Of a stretch of 64,000 nucleotides of DNA, positions 33,360 through 45,099 are shown piece after piece (positions within the stretch are counted from its first letter, which is position 1; each line of letters opens with the position of its first letter). This stretch comes from Piscicola geometra (lineage: Eukaryota; Annelida; Clitellata; Hirudinida; Piscicolidae). Where the stretch lies: contig OX030962.1 in assembly GCA_943735955.1 (NCBI GenBank), positions 1,576,110-1,640,109 on the forward strand. Direction: 5' to 3'. A model generated the notes under the pieces. The model did not search any database. It was not told the origin of the DNA and was given only the letters and a program-made list of their open reading frames with translations. A program made the position numbers and the translations under genes.

Positions 33360-33600
33360 TATCATTCATCCCCAAAACTAAAAATCCAACATTGCCTCAT
33401 GATTTTCGCCCCATTTCAGTCACCTCAATATTATCACGCCTCTGAAAAAATTGTAGATAATCAATATATATACCCATGCTTCAATCACCCATCATTAAAA
33501 CCCATTTTTAATGATCAATTTGCTTTTCGCTCCACTGGATCACCATTTCCATCACATCAATCATCACACCACTTCTTGAAACCTTCTATTTATTATTTTT
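33360..33600 (+). pseudogene. LINE reverse-transcriptase scrap
   Basis: + strand frames give LPHDFRPISVTSILSRL, then EKIVDNQYIYPCFNHPSL and NDQFAFRSTGS. These are RT motifs 1-2 of a LINE group with 'FRPISVTPVLSR...DQFAFRPTGST'. A frameshift lies near 33440. Only this block remains. Confidence 0.7.
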
Positions 33601-33643
33601 TTAACATGGCTTGCCGTGAAAAATAAAGATTATAAAAATTTTA

Positions 33644-34064
33644 TGGATGAGATCCGCCTGCTCGAAACAAAAATATTTACAATGCCGGCCAGTGCTGGCC
33701 AATGTTGCAGCAAATTAGCACATTATACTTACTTTCTTTGTAGTTTTCTGTTCTGTATGTTATTTTTATTATTAAACAAACACACACATCTTTCGAAAAA
33801 TTAGTCTTAAAGACACACAGTTTTTCGAACGATTAGTCTTTGACACCAATCAACCAGGAAATCTGTTACAAATCAATCTACTTTATATAGATGTATATTC
33901 CTTTAGATATATCGACCTACTTTTTATAGATGTATTCTTTATATTTACTTTATATACTTAAATTCTCCAAATCTACTTTTATAGATGTATCCTTTATATA
34001 TCTGGAAGAGTGGCAGTTAGCGCGGCCCAATCAGCCGAAGCTTCGAGCAGGCGGATCTCATCCA
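33644..34064. mobile_element. Element with perfect 23-bp terminal inverted repeats
   Basis: TGGATGAGATCCGCCTGCTC-GAA at 33644-33666 is exactly repeated in inverse at 34042-34064. The 421-bp interior holds TAGATGTAT repeats and no gene. Superfamily unknown; no clear target duplication beyond possible AT-rich bases. Confidence 0.8.
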
Positions 34065-34092
34065 AATATAAAAAAACTTAATCTTAATGATT

Positions 34093-34323
34093 CTACTTAA
34101 AATAAGGTTCAATAAAGAATTTATGTCGTATGTAATTATCGTCTGTTGAAACTTGCACTAACTCAGTATTTTTCTTAGAATATGTAATCTTCTGCCGTGA
34201 AACTCGAGCTATTGGAATTGGTGAATCATTTTTATGAGGATCTGGTCTCATAGCTGATGGAACAGATGGGTACACAATGGAACCTTTATTCTTTGAGGAA
34301 ACCCCAGAAATAGCAGTTGTCAT
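34093..34323 (-). CDS. Short frame resembling part of an unnamed element-like protein
   Basis: Reads GSIVYPSVPSAMRPDPHKND-SPIP. I associate the 'YP..PSA.RP.PH....P.P' pattern with unnamed proteins repeated in several invertebrate genomes, perhaps the same group as 45830-46660. It has a stop after 76 codons and no visible partner. Recognition is from memory and weak. Confidence 0.3.
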   Translation of the reverse strand: MTTAISGVSSKNKGSIVYPSVPSAMRPDPHKNDSPIPIARVSRQKITYSKKNTELVQVSTDDNYIRHKFFIEPYFK

Positions 34324-34584
34324 AATGATTTGTTGATTTACATCATAGAAATAGTAAAATGTAAACTAGGAAATGCACACAATTTCGCTCGCAAAAATAA
34401 TTTGAACTTCTTTCTTTTAAATTAAAATAATGGTTATTAAATGCAACATATTAGCCCTCAACTCTTCTTCCTACACCCGGTTCTAGATAAAAAGTCTTCC
34501 GGGAAAAAAGTATTAAAAAAAGATTTTAAGGAAAAACAACTTTTAATTTAATTTTCATGAATTTAAAATAAGGTGCTAGGACAA

Positions 34585-34895
34585 AATGGCACGGACAAAA
34601 TGTCACGGACAAAATGTCACGGACAAAATGACACGGGCAAAATGTCACGGACAAAATGTCACGGACAAAATGTCACGGACAAAATGTCACGGACAAAATG
34701 TCACGGACAAAATGTCACGGACAAAATGTCACGGACAAAATGTCACGGACAAAATGTCACGGACAAAATGTCACGGACAAAATGTCACGGACAAAATGTC
34801 ACGGACAAAATGTCACGGACAAAATGTCACGGACAAAATGTCACGGACAAATGTCATTGGACAAAATGTCACGGACAAAATGGCACGGACATAAT
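34585..34895. repeat. 14-bp minisatellite (GTCACGGACAAAAT)n
   Basis: About 22 units, nearly identical in the middle. Three overlapping frames with MSRT-KCHGQ-NVTDK periodicity are artefacts of a 42-bp super-period. Confidence 0.97.
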
Positions 34896-35364
34896 GTTAT
34901 GAGTATCGGCAAATGAATTGCACTATAACAATTATATTTAATTGTAGTGCTTTTTCTTTTCAATATTTTCAATCGCTATCGTTATTTGCGCATAGATTCG
35001 ATTCCCAAAATCTTAAAGGAACCATGCCTTTAGTTTTAAAGATGATAAAAATTCGTTTCTATTTATTGTTCGAAAGAATTCAAGTACCATCGGAGTTTAT
35101 CGACACTTCAATATTATTAAAGCAGAAAGCATGTGTTTTTTTAATAGAAGTCAAACAAAGTGAAGTCAAAACGAATCTATCATGGAGCTCACATTATACA
35201 AAGTTTGTAAAAATTATGAAATAAAAAAATATTGATAAAATCAACATTCTTTTCAAACAACATTAATGTTCAAAACCCTGGCAATGTCTGCTAAATACGA
35301 ATTTTAAATTTAATTTTCAAAAAACAAGTTTGATCTAAAAAAAACAACTTTTTAAATCCAACAG

Positions 35365-35904
35365 ATTTTGCTGGTACTTCAACGAATGTTTTCATAGAAG
35401 ATTCTTTATTCGAAAGAAATGGAGAAAAGATGAAGAACGAAGAATTTTTATGGAAATGGCTGTTGCACTCCCCGCCACAAGAGCCTCACGAATCAGCCCA
35501 CGACACCGAAATGTCCCATAAGCTTCCCTTGGGCACCGATAGAGTAAAATCTAATGTCCTTTCATACGGTTCTACACTCAAAACCGATGCAATTTTGCAT
35601 GCAGACCAACAAACATCTAAACGCCAAGCCAACCCCGACCTACTTGATATTTCTGAACGCGATAAAAAGAAAGAAATTCTCACGAACAATGTCAGCAAAA
35701 GTCAGAGCTTCAGAAAGCAAGATGATGCATTTGTAGTTGAAAGCAAGGGAGTGGTGATGGAGGTGAGGCTTGATGAGGTGGTGGTGGAAGACAATTTATT
35801 TACGGATGTGGATCACGCACACAGAAGTGACAACAGCTACATGCTCTCCAAACCAACTCACTTCCAGCATGAACGGTCCTTCGTCAACCTCACCAAACAG
35901 TTCT
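35365..35904 (+). CDS. Exon of an unidentified host gene
   Basis: Open for 180 codons between an acceptor AATCCAACAG and a donor TTCT|GTAGGT, phase 1 at both ends. Composition is that of a real protein: FLWKWLLHSPPQEPHESAHD, QANPDLLDISERDKKKEIL, ESKGVVMEVRLDEVVVEDNL. No domain is recognised. The phase would allow splicing onto the SH3BP5-like exons upstream, but there is no sequence evidence for it. Confidence 0.5.
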
Positions 35905-36522
35905 GTAGGTTCTTGCTCATTTTATTTGGTTTATTTTCTGATTAAATACTTTTTCAGACGATAGATTTTTTATTCATACTTTTTTTGCATTACATTTTGA
36001 AAAAGTTGGTCAAAAAAAAAAAAAGTTTACCTAAGTACACTAAAAAACTGATCTAATAAATCATAAATTACTATAAAATAAAAGATAGTCAAAAGATCTT
36101 CCTCAACAACTTAGACAGTTATAGTTTATAAAGTATTTAAAGTCATTTTATAAAGTTAATAAGTTGTTGCAAACCTGACTGTGAAACGGTCTAATGAAAG
36201 CTTTGGCAATTATAATTCTCTAACTCTTCGTTTTCTGGTTAGCAGACCCAGGATAATATCTATAAAGAGAAGGAAAATTTACTCTTCTGAAGAGGACAAG
36301 GATGAAAAGTTTAGATTTTTTGTGGATACTTTGTCGAAGCTAAATGTTTTTCATAATTTTTTTTATTATAGCGATGTAAGTGATTTGTGATGAGTTTAAA
36401 TCTTTAATTGAGATTTACAGCCTGACTTCTTTTATTCTGACTTTCTGAATTTTCTAGATTTATTTCAGGAAATGAAGACAACTATTTCTTTTCATATAGT
36501 ATCCTCCTCGTCCTTTCTTCTT

Positions 36523-36720
<198 letters not shown>

Positions 36721-36729
36721 ACAACAATT

Positions 36730-37005
36730 TTTAAATTTACGCATTTAAAAAAAATGTACGCATTTAAAAAAAATGTACGCATTTAAACAAAATGTACGCA
36801 TTTAAAAAAAATGTACGCCTTTAAAAAAAATGTACGCATTTAAAAAAAAACGCATTTAAAAAAAACGCACTTAAAAAAAATGTACGCATTTAAAAAAAAT
36901 GTACGCATTTAAAAGAATGTACGCATTTAAAAAAGATTTACGCATTTAAAAAAGATTTACGCATTTAAAAAAGATTTACGCATTAAAAAAAAATTTACGC
37001 TTTTT
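36730..37005. repeat. 19-bp tandem repeat (ACGCATTTAAAAAAAATGT)n
   Basis: About 14 units of varying A-tract length, directly after the CTA array. Confidence 0.92.
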
Positions 37006-37019
37006 ATAAATTGTAATGC

Positions 37020-37610
37020 ATTTAAATTTATCCAAATTATACTGTTTTTGGCTGTGTTGACTAAATTGTCAGCAAGTGAACACAAACACTTTCTTAATTT
37101 AATGTCAAAAAACAAATGGGAAAAACTGCCTTTCATCAAAAAACGTTTCATTTCTTGTAGATTTGCAACAGAACTTCTAGGCGGTGAAAAATACATGACA
37201 TGTTCAGTTGTGTTACTTGCAATTTCTCAATTTACACAAGAAATATGTACTTTAGAATATTATCGAGGTTATGCCATTATTGTCAAAATAAAAATCTATC
37301 TCCGAACTGGAGCATAGAAAGATTAATCAGAATATCCAATGGTTAAGACTTGCCACATCATTAGACGATTTGACATTATAAAAAGTAAAAAAGTTGAAAA
37401 AACTTATAAAAAATAAACCTCCAAACAAAAGACTACAAAATTATGTAACTTCAGATTCTGAATATTTCTCAATGATTACTAAGTCAATCATTCAACGTTA
37501 TAAAACAAAATCTGAGGTAGGCTTAGAGAATTGTCCTCTTGTTTGGTGGCAACAACATGAAGAAGCGAAACTTGCCACCTTCTGCAAGTACAGTTCCATG
37601 TAAATAACTT
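37020..37610 (+). pseudogene. hAT transposase fragment, same family as 50434-51830
   Basis: + strand 37048-37290 reads CRFATELLGGEKYMTCSVVL, matching hAT '.F...T..LS.EKY.T.S.VLP'. 37530-37600 reads LVWWQQHEEAKLATFC, the start of the dimerisation domain. DNA at 37020-37110 matches the minus strand of 51600-51710 (CAGCAAGTGAACACAAACAC). Stops separate the two coding parts. Confidence 0.65.
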
Positions 37611-39185
37611 TAGAAATTTTTTTGTCATCGTTTGATTAACGCGATTAAGTTCTAACTAATATTTAAGTCTTGTAAAACTTTGATTTTTGAATTTTATTTC
37701 AAGAAAATCTGCTAAACTTAAAAAATGCACTTTTTCATGAACAATACAACAATATTTGATGAAAGTTTGCTGAAGAAACAATGCTTGTTACTAAAATTAA
37801 TGCGAAATAAAGAAACGACAATAATTTTTAAGGATCTAACAATAATGCAGTAAAACACTGAAAAAATGTGACAGAAATAAAAAACGAATTAAGAGATAGT
37901 CTCACCATCATCAAGATCTTCATTATGATAATAAACATTATTTTATGAAATATTTTATGTATGAAAGTTCAAGCTGACCAATTTACAATGTAAAACATAA
38001 TTATCAAATGGTTAAATATTAAATAAATAAAATTATTAATTTTATATATTATTATCAATAGGAATAAATTTATTCATTACTTTCAACAAAATAGTAAATA
38101 AGGTGAAAAATAAATTGAAGTTTGAAACCTTTGTTCTAAATAACTTTTTCAAAGTATGCGAAAGTCAGTTGCAAGATTCTACATTTATCAAAAAATTTCT
38201 CGTGAGAGCAACAAAATCTCCTTAATTAATTTCTAATAAAGATCATGTTAGAAAAAACTCCTTGTTCAAAATTCAAGATTAAGAACCGAAAAAAGTTTAA
38301 ACACAGAAAATAAGGTGCTTGTTCAAATTTGAGCCTAATACGAGGTCGTTTTCATATAGAACTCTAATGAAAAATAGTTGACGAGATTGAGTTAGGTATT
38401 AGGACACGGTCCTACCTAGTATAAATGCTGAGTCTCGGAAGGCAGACTGACCTCGAGAAGAGCAGTGCTTGTCAATGCATCGCCATGGTGTTTAAATGAC
38501 ATGTGGAGAATTCTTTGGAGAAGTGACTCGTCGAGTAGTTATAAACCAAGTAATGTAAAAAAAATTATGATACTCAAATAGTAAAATTAATTTTATTAAT
38601 ATGGTTTGATTTTTAATAACTTATTGAAATGTAAAACCATTGAAAATTAAGATATGTAGTTTACACTGAAGCTTCAGGGAACCACCAATAACTCGTCACG
38701 CTCTACAGAAGATATGAGTACCCTCTTTTCCACAATCCACCCTTCTGTACGATATCATAGCATCATTATCATCATCATCAATCTCATCATGTTCAGACGC
38801 CAAAAAGCAGAACTTAGTGAATACGACATACCGTCAAATACCAAAAGTGTCAAATATTACAAAATAATTTTTTGAAAAAAAAACAGAGATATTGTTTCAA
38901 CAAATTAATATTAGCCGCCATTATTGCCACCATAGACAATCGAGATTTTAGACAGACGGCTGAAAAATTATTTACAAAATACATTTTTTTTTTGAAAAAT
39001 GATTGTGTTTTAAAATTATAAATGCTCAAAGATTTTGGTATTTTAAGGTAATAAATAATTAGTTGAATCTGAATAAAAAGTATCTGTAAGTCTATGTGAA
39101 CACTTTACTTAAAATGGCAATTTTCCATCATAGATTAATTCCTTGAACTATTCAAACATGATTTTTTAACCATTCATGCATGCAT
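37611..39185. other. AT-rich intergenic stretch
   Basis: Lies 3' of the kinase gene's stop codon. Possible 3' UTR of that gene on the minus strand just below 39186, but no clear poly(A) signal was assigned. No element recognised. Confidence 0.4.
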
Positions 39186-39299
39186 TCACGAAGGAAGAAT
39201 ACGCGAGTTGATGGTTGCTATGGCGACGGATGGAGAAATGGATAGACTGTAGAACCTCTCATGCTCAAGCCAGTTCCTCTTGAATTCATCCTCAAGTTT
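39186..39299 (-). CDS. STK10: SLK/STK10-like Ste20 kinase, terminal exon
   Basis: Minus strand, after ACACAAACAG. Reads KLEDEFKRNWLEHERFYSLS then 17 residues and TGA. It continues the previous exon in frame: GRKK|KLEDEF aligns with the family's RPRKKALEEDL, and the E.E.F pattern with REQEMFF. The final residues are not conserved, as in other SLK/STK10 proteins. Confidence 0.85.
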   Translation of the reverse strand, partial: KLEDEFKRNWLEHERFYSLSISPSVAIATINSRILPS

Positions 39300-39479
39300 C
39301 TGTTTGTGTATGCATGGATATTTGGATGGATGCATAGATGCATAGAAGGGTGAATTGATACTTGGATAAATATATTGGATAAACGAATAAATAATAGATA
39401 AATATATTAAATTATAAGAAATATGAATAAATAAATGAGTATTAGAGTAGAAGATGGATACTATAAGAAGCTTGGTCAC

Positions 39480-39593
39480 CTTCTTCCTGCCTGGCAGCTG
39501 TTCCTTCCACTCTAAAAGCTTCAACTTTTCCTCTTCCGCCAGACAATCTATCTTCCTTCCTTCACTCTCCATTAAAAAACGTCTCTTCTCCAC
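39480..39593 (-). CDS. STK10: SLK/STK10-like kinase, penultimate exon
   Basis: 38 codons, phase 0 at both ends; acceptor CTATCATTAG, donor AAGAAG|GTGACC. VEKRRFLMESEGRKIDCLAE then KLLEWKEQLPGRKK matches the family's NEK..LL.EHE..K...L, LKEWR..L.PRKK. The intron below it is 180 bp and GGAT-rich; the intron above is 7.9 kb and filled with transposons. Confidence 0.9.
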
Positions 39594-39724
39594 CTAATGA
39601 TAGATGGATGAGTGGATAGAGAAATAGATGAACTAGTGGATGGATGGATAAATTGATAGATGAATAAGTGGATAGGTGAGTATATGTATGAGAAGATTAA
39701 TGTGCTATAAAAACATTAATTAAC

Positions 39725-40150
39725 TCTTAAACATCAACAGGGGTCGATTCGACCCATGTCATTATTCAATCGATCACTGTGTTCTTAATTGTGAAGTTAT
39801 TTTATTGTAATTTCATGACTGTCTAATTTTTTACTGACAATCTAACATATTTTTCAGATGTGGAATATCATTTGTAGTTTCGGTTTTACATCATTATCAA
39901 GTTTTTAGTAACGTTCACGACCGTATAGGTCGAAACAATCCATGAAATGAATAACACGAATTGAGTAGCTTAAGTAAACAAATTAGAAGAAATTGTTTCA
40001 CAATCACAAAATTAACAGTTTATACATTCATAGTTAGCAAGATAAATACATAATGAACATTGGACAGTTTCGTTTTGAATGCATTTTCTGCAGCAAAAAC
40101 GACTACCTGTCTTGGCTAATGAGTTAAGAAGTACTGGGTCATAAAGTATA
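39725..40150 (-). mobile_element. Possible piggyBac end, in kinase intron
   Basis: TTAACTCTTAAACATCAACA then GGGTCGATTCGACCC resembles the piggyBac-type GGGTC...GACCC end. A related inverted end lies at 47425-47482. The minus-strand reading TGSRFCCRKCIQNETVQC near 40100 could be the C-terminal cysteine finger. Confidence 0.4.
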
Positions 40151-40796
40151 ATTTTATACTACCTTTATGCTATTTTTTCCTATACCTCTGCTTGAAAATA
40201 TATTAAATATTTAAAATCTGCCTTTTCTTCACCCGTATCTTCGCGTTGAAAAAAACATTTTGGCTAACTAATATGTGACATGCACATTAGGCTTATGAAA
40301 TTTTTGCAACCTTATAATCGGATATTTTTCAATGATGAGTTTTTATGTAAAAACACTAAAATAAACCGTCATTTGAGAATTTATTCAAAAAGTTTCACGC
40401 ACCAACTCAAAACACTGTTTTGAAAATATGGCGGCATAGTAAAAGTCAGATATGTTTTAATTGATGACTTTAATATAATATAAAATATAATTCATGAATA
40501 TTATTTGAATAATATAAAACAATATAATAATCTTTTTGATTAAATAAATTTCAAATGAAATTTTCTAGCCCTTTAAAACTTTATTTCTTATAAGATTTTA
40601 ATCGCTCTTTCCGTCTAAGTGTTACTTCATTGTGTTTAGATATCTGTATATTTTCGATTCGACTATTTCTTTAAAATGTAATGTGTTTTTTAACCCTTTT
40701 CTAATTTTTCATAATTTCAGCAATTCACAAATTTCAGCAAGCAGTTCTCATCGATCCGGAAGTAGAAGAAAAGTAAGCAGAGGATATATTGCTCTA

Positions 40797-40860
40797 GATA
40801 CAATACAACGACGAATATTATTAACGTGGCGTAAACCCGGACGGGCTTCAAGACCACTAG
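40797..40860 (-). repeat. LINE/SINE 3' tail fragment
   Basis: Minus strand GTCTTGAAGCCCGTCCGGGT, then CGCCACGTTAATAATATTCG and a TTGTATTGTA tail. Confidence 0.7.
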
Positions 40861-41008
40861 AGTTCCACTTTAACTAAGACTTTAAAATTAATGAAAGGAA
40901 ATGATCCATCGGAATACTATTCCCAATTAATATAAAAACTGCATATCGTAGCGCCATTTGATGTTTTTACATTAGTTAGTCAAAAGTTGTTAAAAAGTCT
41001 TTTTTATA

Positions 41009-42060
41009 CAAAGTGGGCCAAAAAAACATGCCACTGGTCTAGCTCAATGTCTTTAAAATTAAATCTACTAAAGTTTGAACTTATATTTTTTGATAAAAAT
41101 TGTAAACTAATTAATGGCCCATGTAATTTCGCCACTCATACTATTGTTCCATCTAATCATATTCGTAGCTTAGGATTTATTTTCGATTCAAAATTAACCT
41201 TATCAAACCAAATTCTATCAGTCACTAAATCTTGCTATTTTCATCTCAGACGTATCAGACAATTATTACCTTACTTAGATGACCCTTCTTTAAAGATGTT
41301 AGTCTCTGCACTTGTTTTATCTCGAATTGACTATTGTAACTCACTCTACTATAATTTACCTGAAACTACTTTAAAACCATTAAATAAAGTATTTAATTAT
41401 GCTGCTAGAGTCGTTAGCCGTACTCCTATTTATCACCACATTACACCCTCTCTCATCTTATTACATTGGCTCCCCATCAAATTTAGGATTATATTTAAAA
41501 TCTGTGTTTTTATGTTTAAATTAAAAAACTCCCCAGTATCCCCAATATACCTCAAATCATTAATAACTCACCCTCATAGAAGTCATTTAAGATCATCCAC
41601 TCAAAATCATTATTTCATCCCTTCCATTAATAACTCTTTTGCTAAACGTTCTTTCCATTATGCAGGTCCATATATTTGGAACTCATTACCTCCTTATTTA
41701 ACTACGTCTAAATCATTATTTACTTTTCGTAAGGATCTGAAGACATATCTGTTCGACAAATTTATTTACGAGCGCTCTTGAATTTGAAGAAAGCGCGCTA
41801 TAGAAATCTATTTGATTGATTGATTGATCACTGTATATTTGTCTATAACTTTGGCAAATACTAATCGATTCTCTCTTTTTTTCACTGTTTTACTCAGAAA
41901 GAAATGAGAAATAAGATTTCATAAAGATTATATCGATTATTAATATCAGGTAATTTTATATAGCGAAACGTAAAAAAGTGTAAAATAAGCAAAAACCGTT
42001 TTGTAAAACATATAAAAATGTTTTTAATTTTCAAATTTTAATTTTTTAATTTAAGTTTTT
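41009..42060 (+). mobile_element. Mariner-like MITE split by a LINE
   Basis: The left end TACAAAGTGGGCCAAAAAAA CATGCCACTG is followed, after the LINE, by TATATTTGTCTATAACTTTG and AATCGATTCTC, the order found uninterrupted at 50223. Its right end was not found. Confidence 0.65.
41037..41828 (+). pseudogene. L2-like LINE ORF2 C-terminus, 5'-truncated insertion
   Basis: Flanked by CACTG at 41032-41036 and 41829-41833, a 5-bp target duplication. The open frame ends at 41781 and starts SSSMSLKLNLLKFELIFF (end of the RT thumb), then [59 protein letters not shown] and WNSLPPYLTTSKSLFTFRKD-LKTYLFD. The 3' UTR is 45 bp: AAGCGCGCTATAGAAATCTA then (TTGA)n. The frame is clean, so the insertion is young. 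Confidence 0.88.
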
Positions 42061-42284
42061 AATTTTCAAATTTATTATTTATATTTTCCTCTGTTGCGAA
42101 CGCGTTCAACTTTCAGCCAGTCGGTGATGGTTTCTGTCGGCCTGTCAAAGTTTGGCCGAACGCGTCTGATTTTTGTAGCGCCATAGAAATTAAATTCTGT
42201 TTTTAGAACTTCATTTATGGATAGTTTGCCATCAATGTAATTTTTCCATAATATGAAAATTTTAATTGGCAAAATCAGTCACTG

Positions 42285-42345
42285 AATCACAACCACTACA
42301 CTAACTATAACAATTATTGTTATAGTTAGTGTAGTGGTTGTGATT
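42285..42345. repeat. Perfect palindrome, 30-bp arms, 1-base spacer
   Basis: AATCACAACCACTACACTAA-CTATAACAAT, one T, then the exact reverse complement. It can form a cruciform or a 30-bp RNA hairpin. No relation to the element ends described here was found. Confidence 0.95.
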
Positions 42346-43062
42346 TTTGAATAAAAGTAGTTTGGTTGGTGTATTAGTGGAATGATCTTACAATTTTGAA
42401 TTTTTGACAAATTTAAAACTTAAATATTCGATACAGTACAAATAAAAAATCGACTCTAATGTATTTTCATTAATGTGGTTATTAAAATTAATAAAATCAT
42501 CATTTTTTGTAGAACTCATGAATTTTATTGTTGTAAAGATGCCGCATTTTGATCAACACCACTTTGTCTTTTTACATATTTTTATTATTAAATATTTTTT
42601 ATGCAAATATAGTTTTTTATATTTTAATTTATATATAAATTATATTTGATCTGGTAAGTTTTCACAATTTTTAGATGGATACTTGTAATAATGTTAAGCC
42701 TTAAAAACGCCAAGGAATAAAAATGCCTACCAACGAAAACGTATTTTTTGACAAATGATTAAATTAAAATTATCAACAAAAACACAATAATAACACCAAA
42801 ATAATTGATAAATACATTAAAAAAAATCAATTTGTTTGATTATTTTAATATAAATATAAGTCATATTTGATCGGATGGGTTGTCCAAATCTTTTTAAGTG
42901 GGTTGTCCACTTTTTCGAGTGAATTGTCTAGAATTCTCAAGTGGGCTGTCCACAATTTTTCGGATAGGCTTGTATTCAAGTGGGTTGTGTGGTTACCGTC
43001 ATGATGATTCCCAGCATATTATTTTCTTCATAAACTTCTTCCGCAGTGTGTTCACTTGATAG

Positions 43063-43122
43063 TAATACAATACAATACAATACAACGACGAGTGTTATTA
43101 ACCCGGACGGGTTTCAAGACAA
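43063..43122 (-). repeat. LINE/SINE 3' tail fragment
   Basis: Minus strand GTCTTGAAACCCGTCCGGGT, TAATAACACTCGTCGTTGTA and a (TTGTA)n tail. The rest of 42346-43612 shows no recognisable gene. Confidence 0.65.
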
Positions 43123-43612
43123 CAGTAATACTACTCTCTTATTTTGTTTGGTGCATAAAAACAAATTAAGCATTTACTGTGAAACCAAACAAAAATTAAA
43201 CAGCTTCCCTTTTTTCTCTGTAAATTCTTCGTGTAATACTCGAAAATCTTTCCATAGAGAGCAATTCTAGTTATAAAATGATTTGTAACAGCTGTTAGTC
43301 AAGCATCCAGATTTTCGAGCAAGTTGATCAAAGCAGCCATTACCAAATTTTCGAATTCATTAACCTCCGTGATCATTACCAAAAAATGCTTTCATTTTCA
43401 AACAATACCCCGTTTTGACATCATAAAGGCACCAAATTTAAAGTTATATTTTCCTGATTTAGATGGCATGTACTGTTTTAAATTAAAACGACTTCAAAAT
43501 GGTACAAACTTTTCATTCACTTTTACATACTCATGTAGAAATTGATAGTTTTTATTTCCACATGTCATGTAAGCGCCCATTGGAGAAAACTTTGTCTTTT
43601 CGGCTTCAAAAA

Positions 43613-44731
43613 CTTCAATTTAGAGACCGACTGAAACAGATATTTTTATTTCGGCCGAAACCAAAATTAGGCCAAAATTAAAATCCCATTTTCGGCCGAA
43701 ACGAACTTAAGGCGAAATTAAATATCAATTTTCGGCCGAAACCGAAATTAAACCGAAATTGTAATAGGATTTTCGACCGAAACCAAAGACGAAACCGACA
43801 TTTTTTCAACTTTTATTAAAAATGAAAAAATAGTATTTAACGATGAAAATGCCAGTTTAATAAGTAAATCCAGACAAGCGTATATTGAAAGCCAAAAAAT
43901 AAAAGTTTTTCAACAACAAAATTTTTTTGTTGTTGACAGGCTTTGCTTTGGTCAGACTGACATTTTGTAAAAAAACTTCCAAATAAGATTCAACGACATT
44001 CTCAAAATTTATTTTTGAATTAATAAATCGAAGCCAAATCTTCTCGTTCTTTCGACTTATATATAGTGTTTTTCAAAGAATGGATATCTAGAATTCCACA
44101 TGCTTGTATATGTTATTCGAACAATTAGTCTTATGTCACCCATAAATCAATTAACTACGATATCTAATAGATATCTAATAGAGATGAGAATCGAACCCAA
44201 ACTAAATAATTCGAGTTCAATTGAGGATATACAGATAATTACTTTTGACAATAACATTTTTTTAAACATAAAAAAAAAAGAATTAGCTTAAAAAAAGTTT
44301 TGTTAAATATCATCATTGAACGTATCCCGATTTACTTAAATTTCAAATACATGGTTGTTGTTCCAGATGCTTGTATATGTTATTAGAATAATTAGTCTGA
44401 TGACACCCGTGAATCAATCAACCACGATAACTAATAGATATCTAATAGAGAATCGAATCAGAACTTAATAGTTCGATTGAAGATACAGATATATCAGATA
44501 AACTACATAAATAAATAAATATTTCGGTTTTTCGGTAAATATGAGATCCATTTTGGCCAAAACCGAAATTGAGCCGAAATTACAAACTTATTTTCGGCCG
44601 AAACCGAAAAATTGCCGAAATTGTAAAATTAGATTCGGCCGAAACCGAAAAATTGCCGAAACTAAGAAAATAGGCAATTTCGGCACCAAAACCGAAACCG
44701 AACCGAATTTCGGTCGGTCTCTACTTCAATT
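43613..44731. mobile_element. Non-autonomous hAT element with perfect 8-bp duplication
   Basis: CTTCAATT at 43613-43620 and 44724-44731 flanks an element of 1103 bp starting TAGAGACCGACTGAAAC and ending GGTCGGTCTCTA. Both subterminal regions are arrays of TTTCGGCCGAAACCGAAATT motifs in inverted arrangement. Inside, about 100 bp at 44098 is duplicated at 44367 (GCTTGTATATGTTATT). No transposase. Right-end relatives occur at 49660-49797. Confidence 0.9.
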
Positions 44732-45099
44732 AAATCAAATCTTAGACATATAACTATTAATTTACATTTATTTCGTGGTATAAATTGGCTAACACACAAG
44801 AGAGTGTTCATAAACAAATTATTTTTACAAAACTTAACGCATATAGTTTTTAAAATGTACCATTTACTAACATAATTCAGATGTGAAAATCTCGGGGGTT
44901 TTTTGGAAATGAGGTCTACTTCCTGATTAATACATATTTTCCAGTTATTAACTTTTTTACCAATAACAGTGTTTATGACGTTTTTAACTTAAATTGGCTC
45001 TATTAAATTTAATTTTATAAGGGCCTTATTTTTTAAATAAAATAAGTATTATTCTATGTTATTTAAAAACTGCCTTGAAGCGTCATTTTGTTATAATTT

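Noticed and set aside
34573..34916. Repetitive protein with MSRTKCHGQNVTDK units
   Set aside because: Three frames are equally open because the 14-bp unit has no stop; nothing supports translation.
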